Source: Edaphochlamys debaryana
Lineage: Eukaryota; Chlorophyta; Chlorophyceae; Chlamydomonadales
Assembly: GCA_016858145.1 (NCBI GenBank)
Contig: JAEHOE010000029.1
Location: 964,665 to 1,028,664 of the forward strand
Direction of reading: 5' to 3'
Length of the DNA stretch: 64,000 bases
The position numbers and the translations under genes are program-made. This document shows, one piece after another, positions 46,301 through 58,600 of the stretch. Under the pieces are notes generated by a model, which did no database searches, was not told the origin of the DNA, and was given only the letters and a program-made list of their open reading frames with translations. Within the stretch, counting starts at the first letter, position 1. Each line of letters begins with the position of its first letter.

Positions 46301-49300
46301 TGGGGGCGGTGCCGGTGCGGGAGGGCACCGGCCGAGTGGCCAGGTGGGGTGCGGGTCGGGGGGCGGTGGGGCCAGTGGAGGGGCGCGCAAGCGGTTGCCA
46401 GTCGAGGATGTGCATGAAACCGGGCGTTCAGAGCGTACCATGCTTTGGACTTCGCCATGTCTTCTTGAGCCCTCATGCCTGCCTTCGGACTGCTCATGCA
46501 CCAGCTCGTCTTCTTCGACCCCTCGATGGCTTGCTCTGATCGTCTCCCTCCCGGCCATCCTCCACCCTCCACCCATTCCCGCCTCTCCCCCCCGCTTCAA
46601 CCCCGTCCCCCCTCCTCCCCTCCTCCCCTCTCCCCCTCCTCGCAGGTTCGAGCTCATCCCCCTGTCCCAGCTGGGCCGCCCCCGCGTGGACTGCCTATGC
46701 AACATGAGCGGCATTTTCAGGGACTCGTTCCAAAACGTTGTGGAGCTTCTCGACGACCTGTTTGCGAGGTAAGCTCGTTTCATTCTGTATGACTGTATTG
46801 CGGTTTAATGTCGGGTGGAAATGAACCTGTCAGCGAGTATGGGATGGTGGAGCTACGCGACGGCCCGACGGTCGTATGAGGTGGAAAGTCAGTCTGCGGA
46901 GCTCTCAGTCTGTTTTGAAGGGGCTTCTTGGCTGGGCGTCGGCACGGCCCTGCTCGCAACGGCCCTGCCCCCCTTCACCCACCCTCCGGCTTCCTCTGTT
47001 CCCTTCCTCCACAGGGCCGCTGCCGCCGACGAGCCCGACGACATGAACTTCATCGCCAAGCACGCGCGCGCCATGAAGGCTCAGGTGCGTGGGAAGGGCG
47101 GGGGGGGGAGGCCCGGTCGAGAGGCACAGCCCGGTGTCACTGGATGTACGAGTGATGTGCGGTCGGAGGCGGGCCAGAACTCTGCTCCTGTGGCCTCTGC
47201 TTTACAGCCCTTCCTGACCTGCCTCGAACCACCGCCTCTCCCCCCCCCCCCTCTCCGCTCCCCGAACCTGTCCCGCCCCTCCCTTTGCGCCCTCTTCCCC
47301 CCCCCCCTCTCCCCCCCCAAGGGTCTGTCCGCCGCCTCCGCCCGCCTCTTCTCCAACCCCGCCGGGGACTACGGATCCATGGTCAACGAGCGGGTCGGGC
47401 AGGGCAGGTGCGGCAGTTGGCGGTTGGCGGTTGGCGGTTGGGAAGCTCTCTACCAAAGGGTACGTCATCACCCTCGCGCCCTTATCATGCCCTCCTTTTG
47501 ACCCGGGTGGCCGCGGCCCGCCCGCCACCTCCCCTCCCGCATCCCCCTCTCTCGCCCTCTACACCCGCCCCTCTTGCCTGTCCCCCTTGATTCCCCCTCT
47601 GTCTCCAATGCTCCAAAGTTCACCTCCTTGATCCCCCCTCTTTCCTCATCCCCCCAGCTGGAACAACGGCGACGAGCTGGGCGACACGTGGGCCGCCCGT
47701 AACGCCTTCAGCTACGGCCGGGGCAAGGAGAGGGGCACGGCAAGGCCGGAGGTGAGGGAGGCGGGGATGTTATAGATGCTTAGTTTCTGGGAACCTGATT
47801 GGGATTGGGGGGAGTTACGCGGGGCCTGGCTAGAGGCGACAGCGGCGGACGCAGGCGTCACTCCTCCCTACTGCAGTGGTTGTGGCGCTTGTGGGTGTGT
47901 CGTCGGCTGGAGCTAGCGTGTGCATCGAGGTTGTGTTTGCAAACCCCGAGCCCGGCGGACCCCCCTCCCCCCCTCCCCTCCCCCTCAGGTCCTGCAGGCG
48001 CTGCTGCAGACCACGGATCGTGTCGTACAGCAGATCGACTCCGTGGAGTACGGCCTCACGGACATCCAGGTGCGGCGATACAGGAGTACGACAGAGTACG
48101 ACAGAGGGGCGGGGGTTGGCCGGGTTGCGTGCGAGGTCGCGCCTTCTCGTTTGTCCTCGTGCTGCGCACTGCCCTCATTCTCCCTGTAACCCCTCCCCTC
48201 TTCCCCGCTCCCTCCCCACCCCTCATTCTCCCTGTAACCCCTCCCCTCATGGCCCCCCTTTCTCCTTCCCCCCTCCAATCTTGCCCCTCCCCCAGGAGTA
48301 CTATGCCAACACGGGGGCGCTGGTGCGGGCGGCCGAGGTGGCGCGGGGCGGCGGGGCCAAGGGCGGCGGCAAGCCCGTGGGCTGCTCCATCGTGGAGGCC
48401 TTCGGGGGCGCAGGTGAGCTGCCGTACGGTGTTGTACGGCACGCAGCACACTGCCGTACGTACGATGTGCAGCACAGTACTCGCGCACTTCGCGTGGTAA
48501 AAACACCCCCGTTCCCTTCCTAATTCCAGGATCTGGATCCGGATCTGGGTCCGTGCCCCCTCCCCGGGAGCTCAAGGAGGTCCTCCGCCTCGAGTACCGG
48601 TCCAAGCTGCTCAACCCCAAGTGAGGGGGAGGGGGAGAAAGAAAAGTGGAGGGGCTAGGGGGGCAGGAATGCAGGTGGAGGTCAGTAGGCGGAGGCGGGC
48701 GGCTGCTCTCAGCATGGTGAGTCGTTTGAGTTGAGTCCCTTCCCAACTTCCCGCCGCCCTGGTTGTCCTTGACACACACACCCTCTCAGGTGGGCCAAGG
48801 CCATGGCGGAGATGGGCAGCGGCGGCGCGTACGAGATCTCCACCCGGATGACGGCCATGGTAGGCGTGATCCGCCGTACACTGCAGATCTTATCGACGGG
48901 CTGCGGGGTTCGTGGGTGTTTCATGGCTTGGGTTCAGCCTGGGCTCTCGTACACACGATGACGCCAACCTGCGATCTGGACATGGGTTTATATCCGGCTG
49001 CCCTTGACCACGTTCCTCACTCCCCCCTGCCTCCCCTCCCCCCTGTCAGGTCGGGTGGGGTGCCACGGTGGACTTCAAGGAGAATTGGGCCTGGGACCAG
49101 GCGGCGGAGACGTACGTCAAGGTAGGGGGAGAGGGGATGGGGGTGGGCAGGGGAGAGCAAGAGGTAGGGACAGGGACGGGGCGGGATTAGACCAGGCGGC
49201 GGAGACGTACGTCAAGGTAGGGGGGAGAGGAGGGTGCATTTATGGGGCGGGGGAAGAGCGAGGGACGGGTGGGACGGGGAGATGGAGCGCGCAGAGGTAT

Positions 49301-50168
49301 GTAGGGCGTCGTCCCTCTTTCTGACCACCTTCAACTTTGCGCTTCTATCTCCCTGACTCCCGGACTGCTCCTTGAACCTTGCCATGCCCCCCCCCCTCAG
49401 GACGAGGCCCTTGCCTCCATGCTGCGGAAGAACAACCCCCAGGTGGGTACTCGCAAGATGGCTGGAGGGGTACTCGGGGTTGAGCGCAGAACTTCTCAGG
49501 GTTACACGTCCCACGGTGGGGCTCAAATCATATCATGTCATGATTGCAAGTGAATGAGTGGATGGGGTGGAGGGGTGGAGGGGCACTAGGTGGATTCAGT
49601 GGGGCCAGGACGTCCTGAGGTGGACGTGCGGGCGGGCGGGGAACTGGATCAACGCAGTGGGGTCTAGGCGAGCGTCCTACTCGTATCATCCATCTCTTTA
49701 GGCCTTTCAGAACATGGTCAGGCGCACGGTGCAGCCCGGCTTCATCACACATCTTAGACCGTCCTCCTTGTGACGTCGTCCCCCTACCCCTACACTTACC
49801 CTCTCACTCCTGCCCACCCCACCCCCAGGCCTTCCAGACCGTGGTCAAGCGCACGATTAAGCCTTAGACCCACCTCAAAGATGGGCTTTTCTTCCTCCTT
49901 TAACCTCTTTTTACTGAACCTTTTTTCGCCGCTCCGCCGCCCCCAGGCCTTCCAGAACGTGGTCAAGCGCATGATTGAGGCCGCGGGTCGAGGCATGTGG
50001 AGCCCCAACCCCGAGACGCTGCAGCTGCTGCGGGAGAAGTTCGCGGAGCTAGACGACGAGCTGGAGGGCGTCGCGTCGCCCGTCAAGCCCACGCCCGGGG
50101 GAAGCGGCGGCAGCAGCAGCAGCGCGGGCGGGGCCGCGGCGCCCCCGCAGCCCAAGCGGCGGCGGTAG
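32701..50168 (+). CDS. CHLH: Magnesium chelatase subunit H (CHLH, probably the CHLH2-type paralogue), about 54 exons
   Basis: This large porphyrin-binding subunit of Mg-chelatase works with CHLI and CHLD to insert Mg2+ into protoporphyrin IX, the first committed step of chlorophyll synthesis in the chloroplast. Fifty-four phased exons give 5133 nt, about 1710 aa, TAG stop. The first 60-70 residues (MAQALRGLQSLRC..., Arg/Ser/Ala-rich) look like a transit peptide. Conserved ChlH/BchH blocks run from GKEVRIVLLSGFESFN (about 266) through GNVWIGVQPPLGIEGDPMRL, VLHFGMHGTVEWLPG (H912, H916, E920), NVYVYAANNPSESIVAKRRG, LPTGRNIHALDP and CNMSGIFRDSF to the end. The protein is longer than the usual 1380-1400 aa because of a 260-residue N-terminal region, an Ala/Thr/Pro insert and a Gly/Ser tail ending PKRRR. 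The N-terminal half differs from plant GUN5-type CHLH, hence the CHLH2 suggestion. Confidence 0.96.
34567..42781 (+). other. CHLH exons 6-33: N-terminal to central ChlH domains
   Basis: Exons: 34567-34689, 35072-35179, 35337-35420, 35556-35660, 36039-36062, 36323-36409, 36601-36664, 36750-36810, 37005-37066, 37261-37358, 37560-37610, 37805-37837, 37999-38061, 38281-38370, 38556-38646, 38884-38978, 39230-39304, 39543-39632, 39827-39883, 40045-40126, 40669-40751, 40957-41078, 41261-41405, 41547-41576, 41758-41830, 42110-42190, 42354-42425 and 42720-42781. All junctions keep phase and the translation is continuously similar to the ChlH/BchH family. Confidence 0.93.
40098..40376 (+). repeat. Three tandem copies of a CHLH exon 3' end plus donor
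   Basis: GACCAGCGGGCCATCGTGCG with the following GGGGCGCAGGGTGAG occurs at about 40098, 40216 and 40338. A G-rich tract, a GTGTGTGT run and a GCCGTGCCGTGC stretch separate the copies. The first copy is the true end of exon 40045-40126; each of the three ends in a usable GTGAG donor. Confidence 0.85.
43064..50168 (+). other. CHLH exons 34-54: C-terminal half
   Basis: Exons: 43064-43243, 43388-43540, 43727-43859, 44262-44323, 44611-44763, 44958-44999, 45344-45440, 45596-45687, 45820-45900, 46270-46343, 46646-46768, 47015-47084, 47322-47407, 47658-47751, 47989-48069, 48296-48413, 48530-48620, 48790-48859, 49050-49121, 49401-49442 and 49947-50168. Exon 44611-44763 is a low-complexity insert (ATSTATATTAPAPAAPAPAG). 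The last exon ends with a Gly/Ser/Ala/Pro tail. Confidence 0.93.
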
Positions 50169-51825
50169 GGGCCTTGCTGCCTGGAAGCACGATGAGCGCG
50201 CTGGGGTGTGAGGCACTGCAAAGGGGGGGGCGCGGCGCGCGGGTCCTCGCTCGGCTGCAGCGCTCAAGCGCCGGCGGTAGGGTAGGGTAGAAGCAGATGG
50301 GGGCGCAGCAGGTCGAGGAGAGCGTTTGGTGTGTGGCAGGGAAGGGAGTGAGGTGGAGGGCTAAGGAGCCCGGCCCCGAGCTTGCGCCGGAGGTAGGGGG
50401 CCGTGGGAAGGGGTGGAAGGCGGTTTGAGGAGAGGGTACGCACAGCCCTGCAGGTACCGTCCGTCCGGTCCGCCTGTGTCGCGTGTCTGGTCCTGGGCGT
50501 GGAGTGGCTGTGGATCGAGACGTTCGGTGAGTGAGGGACGCAAAAAGCGGACAGAGGCCCTCAGAAGTAGTCATGCGGCTATGTCAGCGTGGGCGGGTCT
50601 GCAGAGCGATACTCGCCGCGTTCGAGTGGTGTGCAGTTGCCAGTTGGTGCTTTTGTCGGTTGGTCACCCGGATTAGCCGCCAGGCCGCATTGGCTGTTGT
50701 CAGGCTGTTGTAGCTTGTGTAAGAGTTGACTCGGTGCCTGATTGACCCGCCATACCCGTGTGTCCGGCAAGGTGTGGACCTGAGAGGAGGAGGTCCTGCT
50801 CAAGCGACAGCCCTGGCCCCTTGGTGCGTGCGTGGCCACAAGCCATGCAGAGAGCAAGAGAGCGAAAAGCATTATATGGCCTTGGCCTTTGGAGGCAGGC
50901 CCGAGACCGGTGGGGCCAATCTGTCTGGCCCCACGTCGGCCATCTTAGCTTAGGATCGTGAACAAGGTACGGATCAGTCGGTGCGGCGTCCCGGCCGCAA
51001 TTCCGCTCGACGTCCGCCCCTCCCGCCCGCAACATTATTACGGTAGCTCCGCATGGACCTCCAAGCACGGAACCACCACCGTTCTGACCCCAGACGCCCC
51101 CTCGCTTGCCGAGCCCAACCCTCGCAATAGGTCGACTATCGAATAGGCCCCGCCTTCAATACGTATGATCTGCGAGAGATCTTAGGTTCGGTGGAACGCG
51201 GTGCCCGAATCTTCACGGGGGCTGCCTCCAAGGGTTCCCCTTGACGGTGCACTCTGGCTTCGCTCTACGCATGGCTCAACAGCCGGGTCTGTGCGCCCGC
51301 GCCGCCTGCCCTTGCTGCGCTCCTCGTTGGGTTGTTCAAGGGCCGCCTTACCAACACGCCAACCGCCGCGAAGTGCTTGACGAGGTGCTCGTTCCTAAAG
51401 TCCCCTCTCCACGACGTATGGGCCTGAGCGCGGCCGCCCGCGCCGTACGTTCCCCGCATCCGCATCATCTCATGGTGCCCGCCTGACCGGCTCCAGCCAC
51501 GTCAGGTGACTTCTTTAGGACCCACGACCCCAACAGCTAGCGCAGCCCCCTCGCTCCAGCCGCATCCATCCTCTCGCCATCTTGGTTTTCCATCTGTATC
51601 TTAGGGGGGGACCACGGGGCTCAGCCCTTTTCCTGCCTTCGGGCAGCCACCCTTGTCCATCTGTCCTCAGTCCGCTCCACCCTTCCGCATCCGCGCGCTC
51701 CTGGCGACAACACGAGCGCGCGCAACCAGCGTACCGTCTGCCCCAGGCCCATCCGCATCCTCTCGGAATCTGGTAACAGCATTTGTCGCAGCCTGATCGC
51801 CTTGGGAAAACATCTATCGGCGCAA
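50169..51825. other. Convergent intergenic region between CHLH and the ABCG transporter
   Basis: It contains the CHLH 3' untranslated region up to the TGTAA at 50718 and the 3' flank of the minus-strand ABCG gene. No additional gene is supported. Open frames here have no family similarity. Confidence 0.6.
50718..50722 (+). promoter_or_regulatory. Poly(A) signal TGTAA of CHLH
   Basis: TGTAA is the usual polyadenylation signal in Chlamydomonas-type algae. This copy lies on the sense strand 550 nt after the CHLH stop codon and I saw no earlier one, so it is the likely signal. Confidence 0.6.
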
Positions 51826-54800
51826 TCAGCGCATCTGGAAGTTGAGTCGCATGACGCCGAAGAAGGTGGCGGCGCAGAAGGTCAGCATGAACCCGATCAG
51901 GATCAGGATGATCCATCCGCGCAAGGCGTAGTCGTACGCGAAGTACGAATCCAGGAAGTCGGGGACGGTCTGAGGGGGGTAGGGTGGGGAGAGGTAGGGG
52001 TAGGGTGAGGGGAGGGGGCCAGCGAGGGCGAGGATATGACTCATCTATCGCGGGGCGTCTAGGGGGAGGAGGCGTGGGATCTCTTCTCGAGCTTGAAACG
52101 ATAAGGCGGCGGCCGGCGGCGGCCGGCGAGCCCGATGAGCACCGCAGAGGCACGGGGCCTGAAGCCAGAATGTGGGGAGGTCTGGGTCCCTGGTCCTCTC
52201 TCCGCCCCCCCCCCCCCCTGGACTCCCCTAAGCCCCTGCTGACAACCCCGCTTTGCACCCACCACGGGACCCGTTTGAGTCATGACGTAGGAATTGTTGA
52301 GGTCGCCCAGCTGAGTCACCGTGACGCCCTCTGCGCGCGTGCGGAAGAGCGTTGGGAGGAGGGGGGGGGGTTGCACATGTTGCAGGTTGGAAGGGCCTGT
52401 GCTCTCTCCCATCCAAGCAAGCGCCATGGCCAGGCGGTACGTGCGTACGGTATGGGTGCGCTTGTTGGTGGTACGCAGTACATGAGCGGTACATCCCCGC
52501 CCCCCAGGTGCAGTCCCATGGCTCACGGATGATCCACATCAGGGGGTTGCAGTAGTAGGCCCTGGTGGGTCGGGTGGGGGGCGGGGGTTTCGGAGCGTTA
52601 GTAATAATGTCAGGCGTGAGGCTTGGAGGGGCATGAACGTGGTTGGGGATCAGTGCTCGTCTTATGGATCCTGCCTGTCCCTGTGTCTCTTGACCTCCTG
52701 CCCTCCCTCACCAAATGTAGAAATCCTTCATCTCGGGCTGCGGGCAATCAGCACCAATGCGCACAAGGCAACACACTCATCAGTGCTTTCAGCTTGCTTA
52801 CGACCACGTTCCCCAACACTCTCGTCAGGCATCCGGTGAAAGCAATCAGTCGCGTAGATGGACCGCACGAGCACGCAACCCAGACTCCCGAGGCACTGAA
52901 CAAAGATGTACGGCACACCGATAGGTTGACAAAGCCCTTTTCACGTGACAGAGCCGCTCCCGCCTTATTAGGGCAGGACTAGCGCACGACTGCAGCTCTC
53001 ACCCTCGGGATGAGGAAGCCGCAGAACAGGTTCCACAGCATGAGCAGCAGCGATGCGCCCGCGATGGCGCTGGGCATGTTCTTGGACAGGTTGATGGCGC
53101 CCTGGGGGGGGGGGGGGGGGGAGGGGGGGAGGAATGCCCGTAAGAGAGGAACCACTGGTTCCTTGATATGGCAAGGCAAGTTGATGGCGCCCTGGGGGGG
53201 GGGGGAGGAGGGGGGGAGGGGCAGGTTGGCTACGTCGACTCTCAGCTCGTTACGTGCTAAAACATGAGCGGAGGGCGGTGTGGGATGGCGCAGTACGGCC
53301 ATGCACAATTCGTACTCACCATGCCCATGTACGTGAAGGCGAGTACGTCCAGGATGGTGTACAGCAGGAACCAACCGAACTTGGGCCCGTCGAACATGAA
53401 GTGTACGGTGGGGTACAGGATGCCGACGTACAGGATGATCTGGCCGATCAGGAACGGAAACTCGGCCAGGATCTGTGGATCGGCATGGGATGGCACGCGA
53501 TCAGTGTACGGCAGATGCATGCAAGACTGCTCGCTTACGGCCTTTCCTGGCACGTATCATCACCAGTTGACGCTTGGGCCCGCGCCTTAGCTTGCGACAG
53601 ATTGACCTAGATAGGCTAGAAAGGCACGGCTGCGGCATGCCGTACAGTGTCGTACCTGTGCCGCCGCGAAGACCCACGGGGCGTACATGCCTGAGGCCTT
53701 CTCGCGATAGAACACGGCCCGCTGCACCTCTGCAAGCGGGGGTGGGTGGGTTCAGGGGGAGGGTTCAGGGGGGCTACAGGAGGAGGGGGTTCGGGGGGGA
53801 AGGGGGGACGTCCGAGAGCGAGGTCAGCGGAAACTGACCGACACTTTTAAATCAACCCCCCACGCGCCACCCGCCACCCGCCGCCCCGCCCCGCCCCGCT
53901 CTCACCGACTTGGGGCATGACCATGAGCATGTTGGTCTGAGGGGGGGAGAGCGAGGGGGGGCGAGGTAAGAGGGACAAGATGATGCTAAGGGGGGGGTCA
54001 AGTCTCCAGGGCAGGGGGTGATCCTTGCGGATTTGGAAACCGCGGAAAGGGATGGTGTGGTGGTAGCCAGGGAGCCCAATGCGCCAGTGGGAAGGGAGAC
54101 CGCGTGGCGTTTCCCAGGGACGTTCGCCAGCCAAAGACACAGACCCCATCCCGGTCCCACCACGGCATGGGCAGGCAGAGGGGGCCCCACTCCATCCCAG
54201 GCCCACGATGGGGCCCACCCGGGCCCATCGCATGGGCCCAGACCAGGCCCGCCCCGGGCCCACCATGGGCAGGAAGAGCATGGAGCAGAACAGGCAGCCA
54301 ATGGTGTTGAAGAGGTCCAGCTCCGTCTCGTACTTGTCGCCGGTGCCTGCATGCGGACGGGTGCCGTGGAATGTGTCATGCGTGGATCCAGATCCGGATC
54401 CCCGCCGTTAGTAGAAAGGTAAAAGGCCACAGACCTCTCGCCCCAGACCAGGCAAGTCTTCTGAATGAGATCCTCCGCGTTGTGGACTTTGGACCGTACG
54501 GCAGCATTCTAGATCCATCCCGCTCACCCCAGTACAGCGAGCCCAGGATCCAGGCCAGAGCGAAGGCGATGCCGAAGCGCACGCCTGGGGGTGGGGGGAG
54601 GGCACGGGTTTGCAGAGCTGAGTTGCGAGGGCTGGGGATCGAGCTGGGGGATGGGCGGGGCAGGGTGCAAGGGTGCGCTTGCCCTCAATTCAACCAGTCC
54701 ACCCCCTCCCCAACAAAACCGCCAAAACCTTCTGACCCACCCTCCTCCCAAGCAACACCGCGCTAAAACCCGCCGCACCGTTGTACGCCAGGTCGCGCGT

Positions 54801-55616
54801 CTGCGCCTGCAGCGACCTCCCCAGTACCAGCTGCAGCTGGCGGCCCAGCGGCTGAGCGTAGATGCCGCTGCCGCCGCCGGCCTCGGCGCCGCCAGCGCCG
54901 CTGCCGCCGCCAGCAGATCCCTCCTCGATGTCCCCCGCGGTCTTGGGCTGCAGGCTGCGGTCAATGAGGTCCATGGCGACCCTGCAGGGGGGGGGGTCGG
55001 GGCACGGGCAGCCGGCTCTTGAGGTGGTGCTGTGGTTGGTGGTTGGTGTGGATAGGTGGTGTGTTTGTGGGGGGGCGGGGAATGCGGGCTCCGGAGCCGC
55101 AGACCAGCGGTCACCACGACTAGCTCTGCCGCCCCTTACAAAGGCGGCTCCCGCCTTCAGCCCCGCTCTCACTTGGCCCTACCCCTTGCCCCCCTTCCAT
55201 CCCCCTCCACCCGCGCCCGCCTCACTTGGCCTCGGCGCTCTCGGCCCACAGGTCCGCAAAGTCCGATCCCACGGCCTCCGCCGATGCGGCTGACGTGGCG
55301 TCCAGCATCCAGTTGGCGGGGTTCATGGCGGGGTCGTAGCTGGGGGGCGGGGGGGAAAGGGCCGGGAAAGAGGGATCAAGCGTGTGTGTTTTGCCGACGC
55401 GTCATGCACCTCCAGCTTCTCAGCAAGGGCAGCAGCCCGGGTGCAGGCCCAGCTCGGGCCTAGACGGCCGGGCCCACCCCAGGCCCAGCCCGGGCCCAGC
55501 GCATGACTCACAGCGGCACGCCCTGGTAGGCGCTGAAGTGCTCCACCAGGTGGGCCTGGCGCTTGCCCAGGGGCCCAAAGAAGATGGTGCGGCCACCAGG
55601 CTTGAGGAGCAGCAGC
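51826..55616 (-). other. ABCG transporter: post-NBD2 and TMD2 exons
   Basis: Exons: 55512-55616, 55226-55339, 54779-54981, 54528-54584, 54264-54346, 53906-53936, 53656-53729, 53320-53472, 53003-53101, 52712-52737, 52527-52561, 52263-52330 and 51826-51969. The membrane helices include [34 protein letters not shown] and [19 protein letters not shown]. The C-terminus is VMRLNFQMR. Confidence 0.9.
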
Positions 55617-58600
55617 CTTGGGGGGGGAGGGAATGGAAGAGGGAAGAGGAATTTGGGGAGTGAGTATGTGTGGGAGAGGGGCGGCAGCCAGTCAACACCG
55701 GCAAGGCCGAGACATGCCCCCAGGAACTGAACCCCGCCCAGGACGGGCCAGGGACCAAGAGACATTCCAAGCACGCGACACACAACGGATGGGAGGTGCG
55801 GGGGTAAAGCCAGGCGTAGGGAGAAGGGGAGGAAGGCGGAGCGATGGAAGCAAGGATCGCGGCATGCACGATGCCCCCAGGGGCCCCGGCCCCCGCTCAC
55901 TCGTCGAACGCGTCCATGATCTCCCGGTTGGGCTGGTGGATGGTGCTGCGGGGAGGGGTTGGGTGGGGATGGGAGGCTGAGGATGGGTGAGGTGGGGTGG
56001 GGTTGGGGGAGCAGGAGCGTAAGGGTGCCGTGCCCTCCGGACGCAGCTCCTCTCTACATGACTCAGCTTCTATGCCCCCCCCTCGGCCATCTGCACCCAT
56101 ACTTCACAACACGAACACCCTTCCGCACCCTGAACTTCCGTCCCCCACCCACCACACCACCGTGCGCCCGTCCTCCACGGTGTTGCGAACCGCCCGCATC
56201 ACCACCCCGGCAGCGCGGGCGTCCAGGCCTGAGTGGAGGAGGGGAAGGGCGGGAGAGAGGGGCGTGTGTGTGTTTTGCCAACGTGTCTTTTGGCCTGTTT
56301 CATCACCCTCGCTGCGCGGGCATCCAAGCCCGGTGGCAGGGACCGGGGGCGTACAAATGGCGGCATGACGCGGCGGCGAAACACACACGCACGCGCCCCC
56401 ACCCCCCCCCGCCCCCTCACCGCTGGTGGGCTCGTCCATGAAGACGATGCCGGGGTTGGCCACCAGCTCACAGGCAATGGTCAGGCGCTTGCGGATCTGG
56501 GGGTTGTTGTGAGGGGGGGGGGAGGCGTTACGAGGCAAAGAGGGGATTGGGTTTGCCTTGTCCTGCTGCGCCTCTCCGCAGGCCCCACCCAGGCCCTTGG
56601 AGGCGGTCCTCACCGCCATTCAAGCCCACCCCAAGGCCCCACCCAGGCCCAACCCGGGCCCCAGAAAGGCGGTCCCCACCTCCACGCTCAGGCCCCCCGA
56701 GGCCCCGCCCAGTCCGATGGTGCGGTGTGCCAGGGGCTCTAGCTCCACCACCTGACAGGGGGGGGATGAGTAAGAGCAATAAGTGAAGCGGTTTAGAGCA
56801 GATGGAGCAGGAGGGGCAGAGAGAGGAGCGCCATGACGTCCTTGTGCGTCGGCTGCCTAAACCTCGTCCCAACCACCAACCGTTCAACCGGCCAACCACA
56901 TAACGACCTCCCCACCTTCATCATGCGCCGTACGAAGGCAAACGCGCCGCCCGCCTCCCGCAGCTGCGCCGCCGTCACCCTCAAATTGGCGGAGAAGAGC
57001 AGCGCCTCCTCCACGGTGGCCTGGGGGGGGCGGAGGCAAGAGGGGCAAAAGTTTAAGATCTCACAACGAGGGAGGGTGGTAAGGCTCCACGTAGGACAGT
57101 ACGGCACTGCACACAGCACTCAGTACGGCACAGTACGGCGCCTCACGTGCGGGCTGTGCACGTCGAACTGCTCCACGTAGCCCATGAGGCGGGCGAAGGC
57201 GTGGGGCTCCTTGGTGACACCGTTGACCACCTGGGGGGGGGGGAGGGGGGGATGGGGGGATGGGGAAGAGGACGGGGGGACGGGGAGGGAGGGGGGGAAG
57301 GGGGCGGAGGGGGGTCACGATAGGGGCAAGGAGGGAAGCCTAGGACAAAGGATGAGATCATGTCGGAAGGTCCGTGCATGTCCTCTATCCAAACCATGCC
57401 CCGCACCCCCCCTGCCCCCACCTGCTCTCCCTCCACCCGGCCGCCGGTCTTTCGGCACGCCAGCACGTCCATGAGGGTGGTCTTGCCTGGGGGGCCGGGG
57501 GGTTAAGGGGGAGGGGGGGGGTGAAGGGCATGCTTGTGTTTCGCCGACGCGTCCCCTGCCTCTGACACGCGCAAGCACATCCATCATGACGCCCGGCGGT
57601 CCGGGACAGTAACGGGGTGCGGGGTGCGGGGGATTAGCGGGGTGCGGGGACGTGTGTTTTGCCGACGCGTCCGTGCCCCCACGCACCTGCCCCGCTGGCC
57701 CCCATGAGAGCCGTCAGCACTCCGGGGCGGAAGACACCCGACACGGTGCTGGGGGGTAGGGGGAGGATAGAGGAGGCAACCAGCAAGGTAGTGGTGGTGA
57801 GTTGGGCGGTGCAGTGTGGGCAGGAGCGTACATGGCGTACAAGCAGCCCCTTCTCTCCGCACTCCCCCTGCCCCTCCGCCCCTTCCCCCCTTCCCTGCCC
57901 CTCCGCCCCTTCCCCCCTTCCCTGCCCCTCCGCCCCTTCCCCCCTTCCCTGCCCCTCCGCCCCTTCCCCCCTTCCCTGCCCCTCCGCCCCTTCCTGCCCT
58001 CCGCCCCTTCCCCCCCTTCCCTGCCCTCCGCCCCTTCCCTGCCCCTCCCCCCTTCCCCCCTTCCCTGCCCCTCCGCCCCTTCCCCCCTTCCCTGCCCCTC
58101 CGCCCCTTCCCCCCTTCCCTGCCCCTCCGCCCCTTCCCCCCTTCCCTGCCCCTCCGCCCCTTCCCCCCTTCCCTGCCCCTCCGCCCCTTCCCCCTTCCTG
58201 CCCCTCCGCCCCTTCCCCCCTTCCCTGCCCCTCCGCCCCTTCCCCCCCTCCCCCCTTCCCTGCCCCTCCGCCCTTCCCCCCCTTCCCTGCCCCTCCGCCC
58301 CTTCCCCCCTTCCCTGCCCCTCCGCCCCTTCCCCCCTTCCCTGCCCCTCCGCCCCTTCCCCCCTTCCCTGCCCCTCCGCCCCTTCCCCCCAGCCCCTTCC
58401 CCACTTGAGCAGCTGCAGCTCGGGCGGGCCGCTGTCTGCCTTGCCCTTCTTGTGCTTGGCGTTGGGCACAAAGTACGAGATGTTCTGACGGGGGGGTGGG
58501 GCAACGCGCAGAGGGAGGAAGCATCGGGCAAGGAGGTAAAAGAGCCGATGCATCTGAGCGCCTTCAGCAATTGAGCCGGCACGTTATGACCGGCTTAGGG

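Noticed and set aside
57584..58582. Long Gly-Lys-Arg-rich and Pro-rich open frames on both strands (up to 332 aa)
   Set aside because: They are translations of the 26-27 bp minisatellite inside an ABCG intron. All frames stay open because the unit lacks stops.
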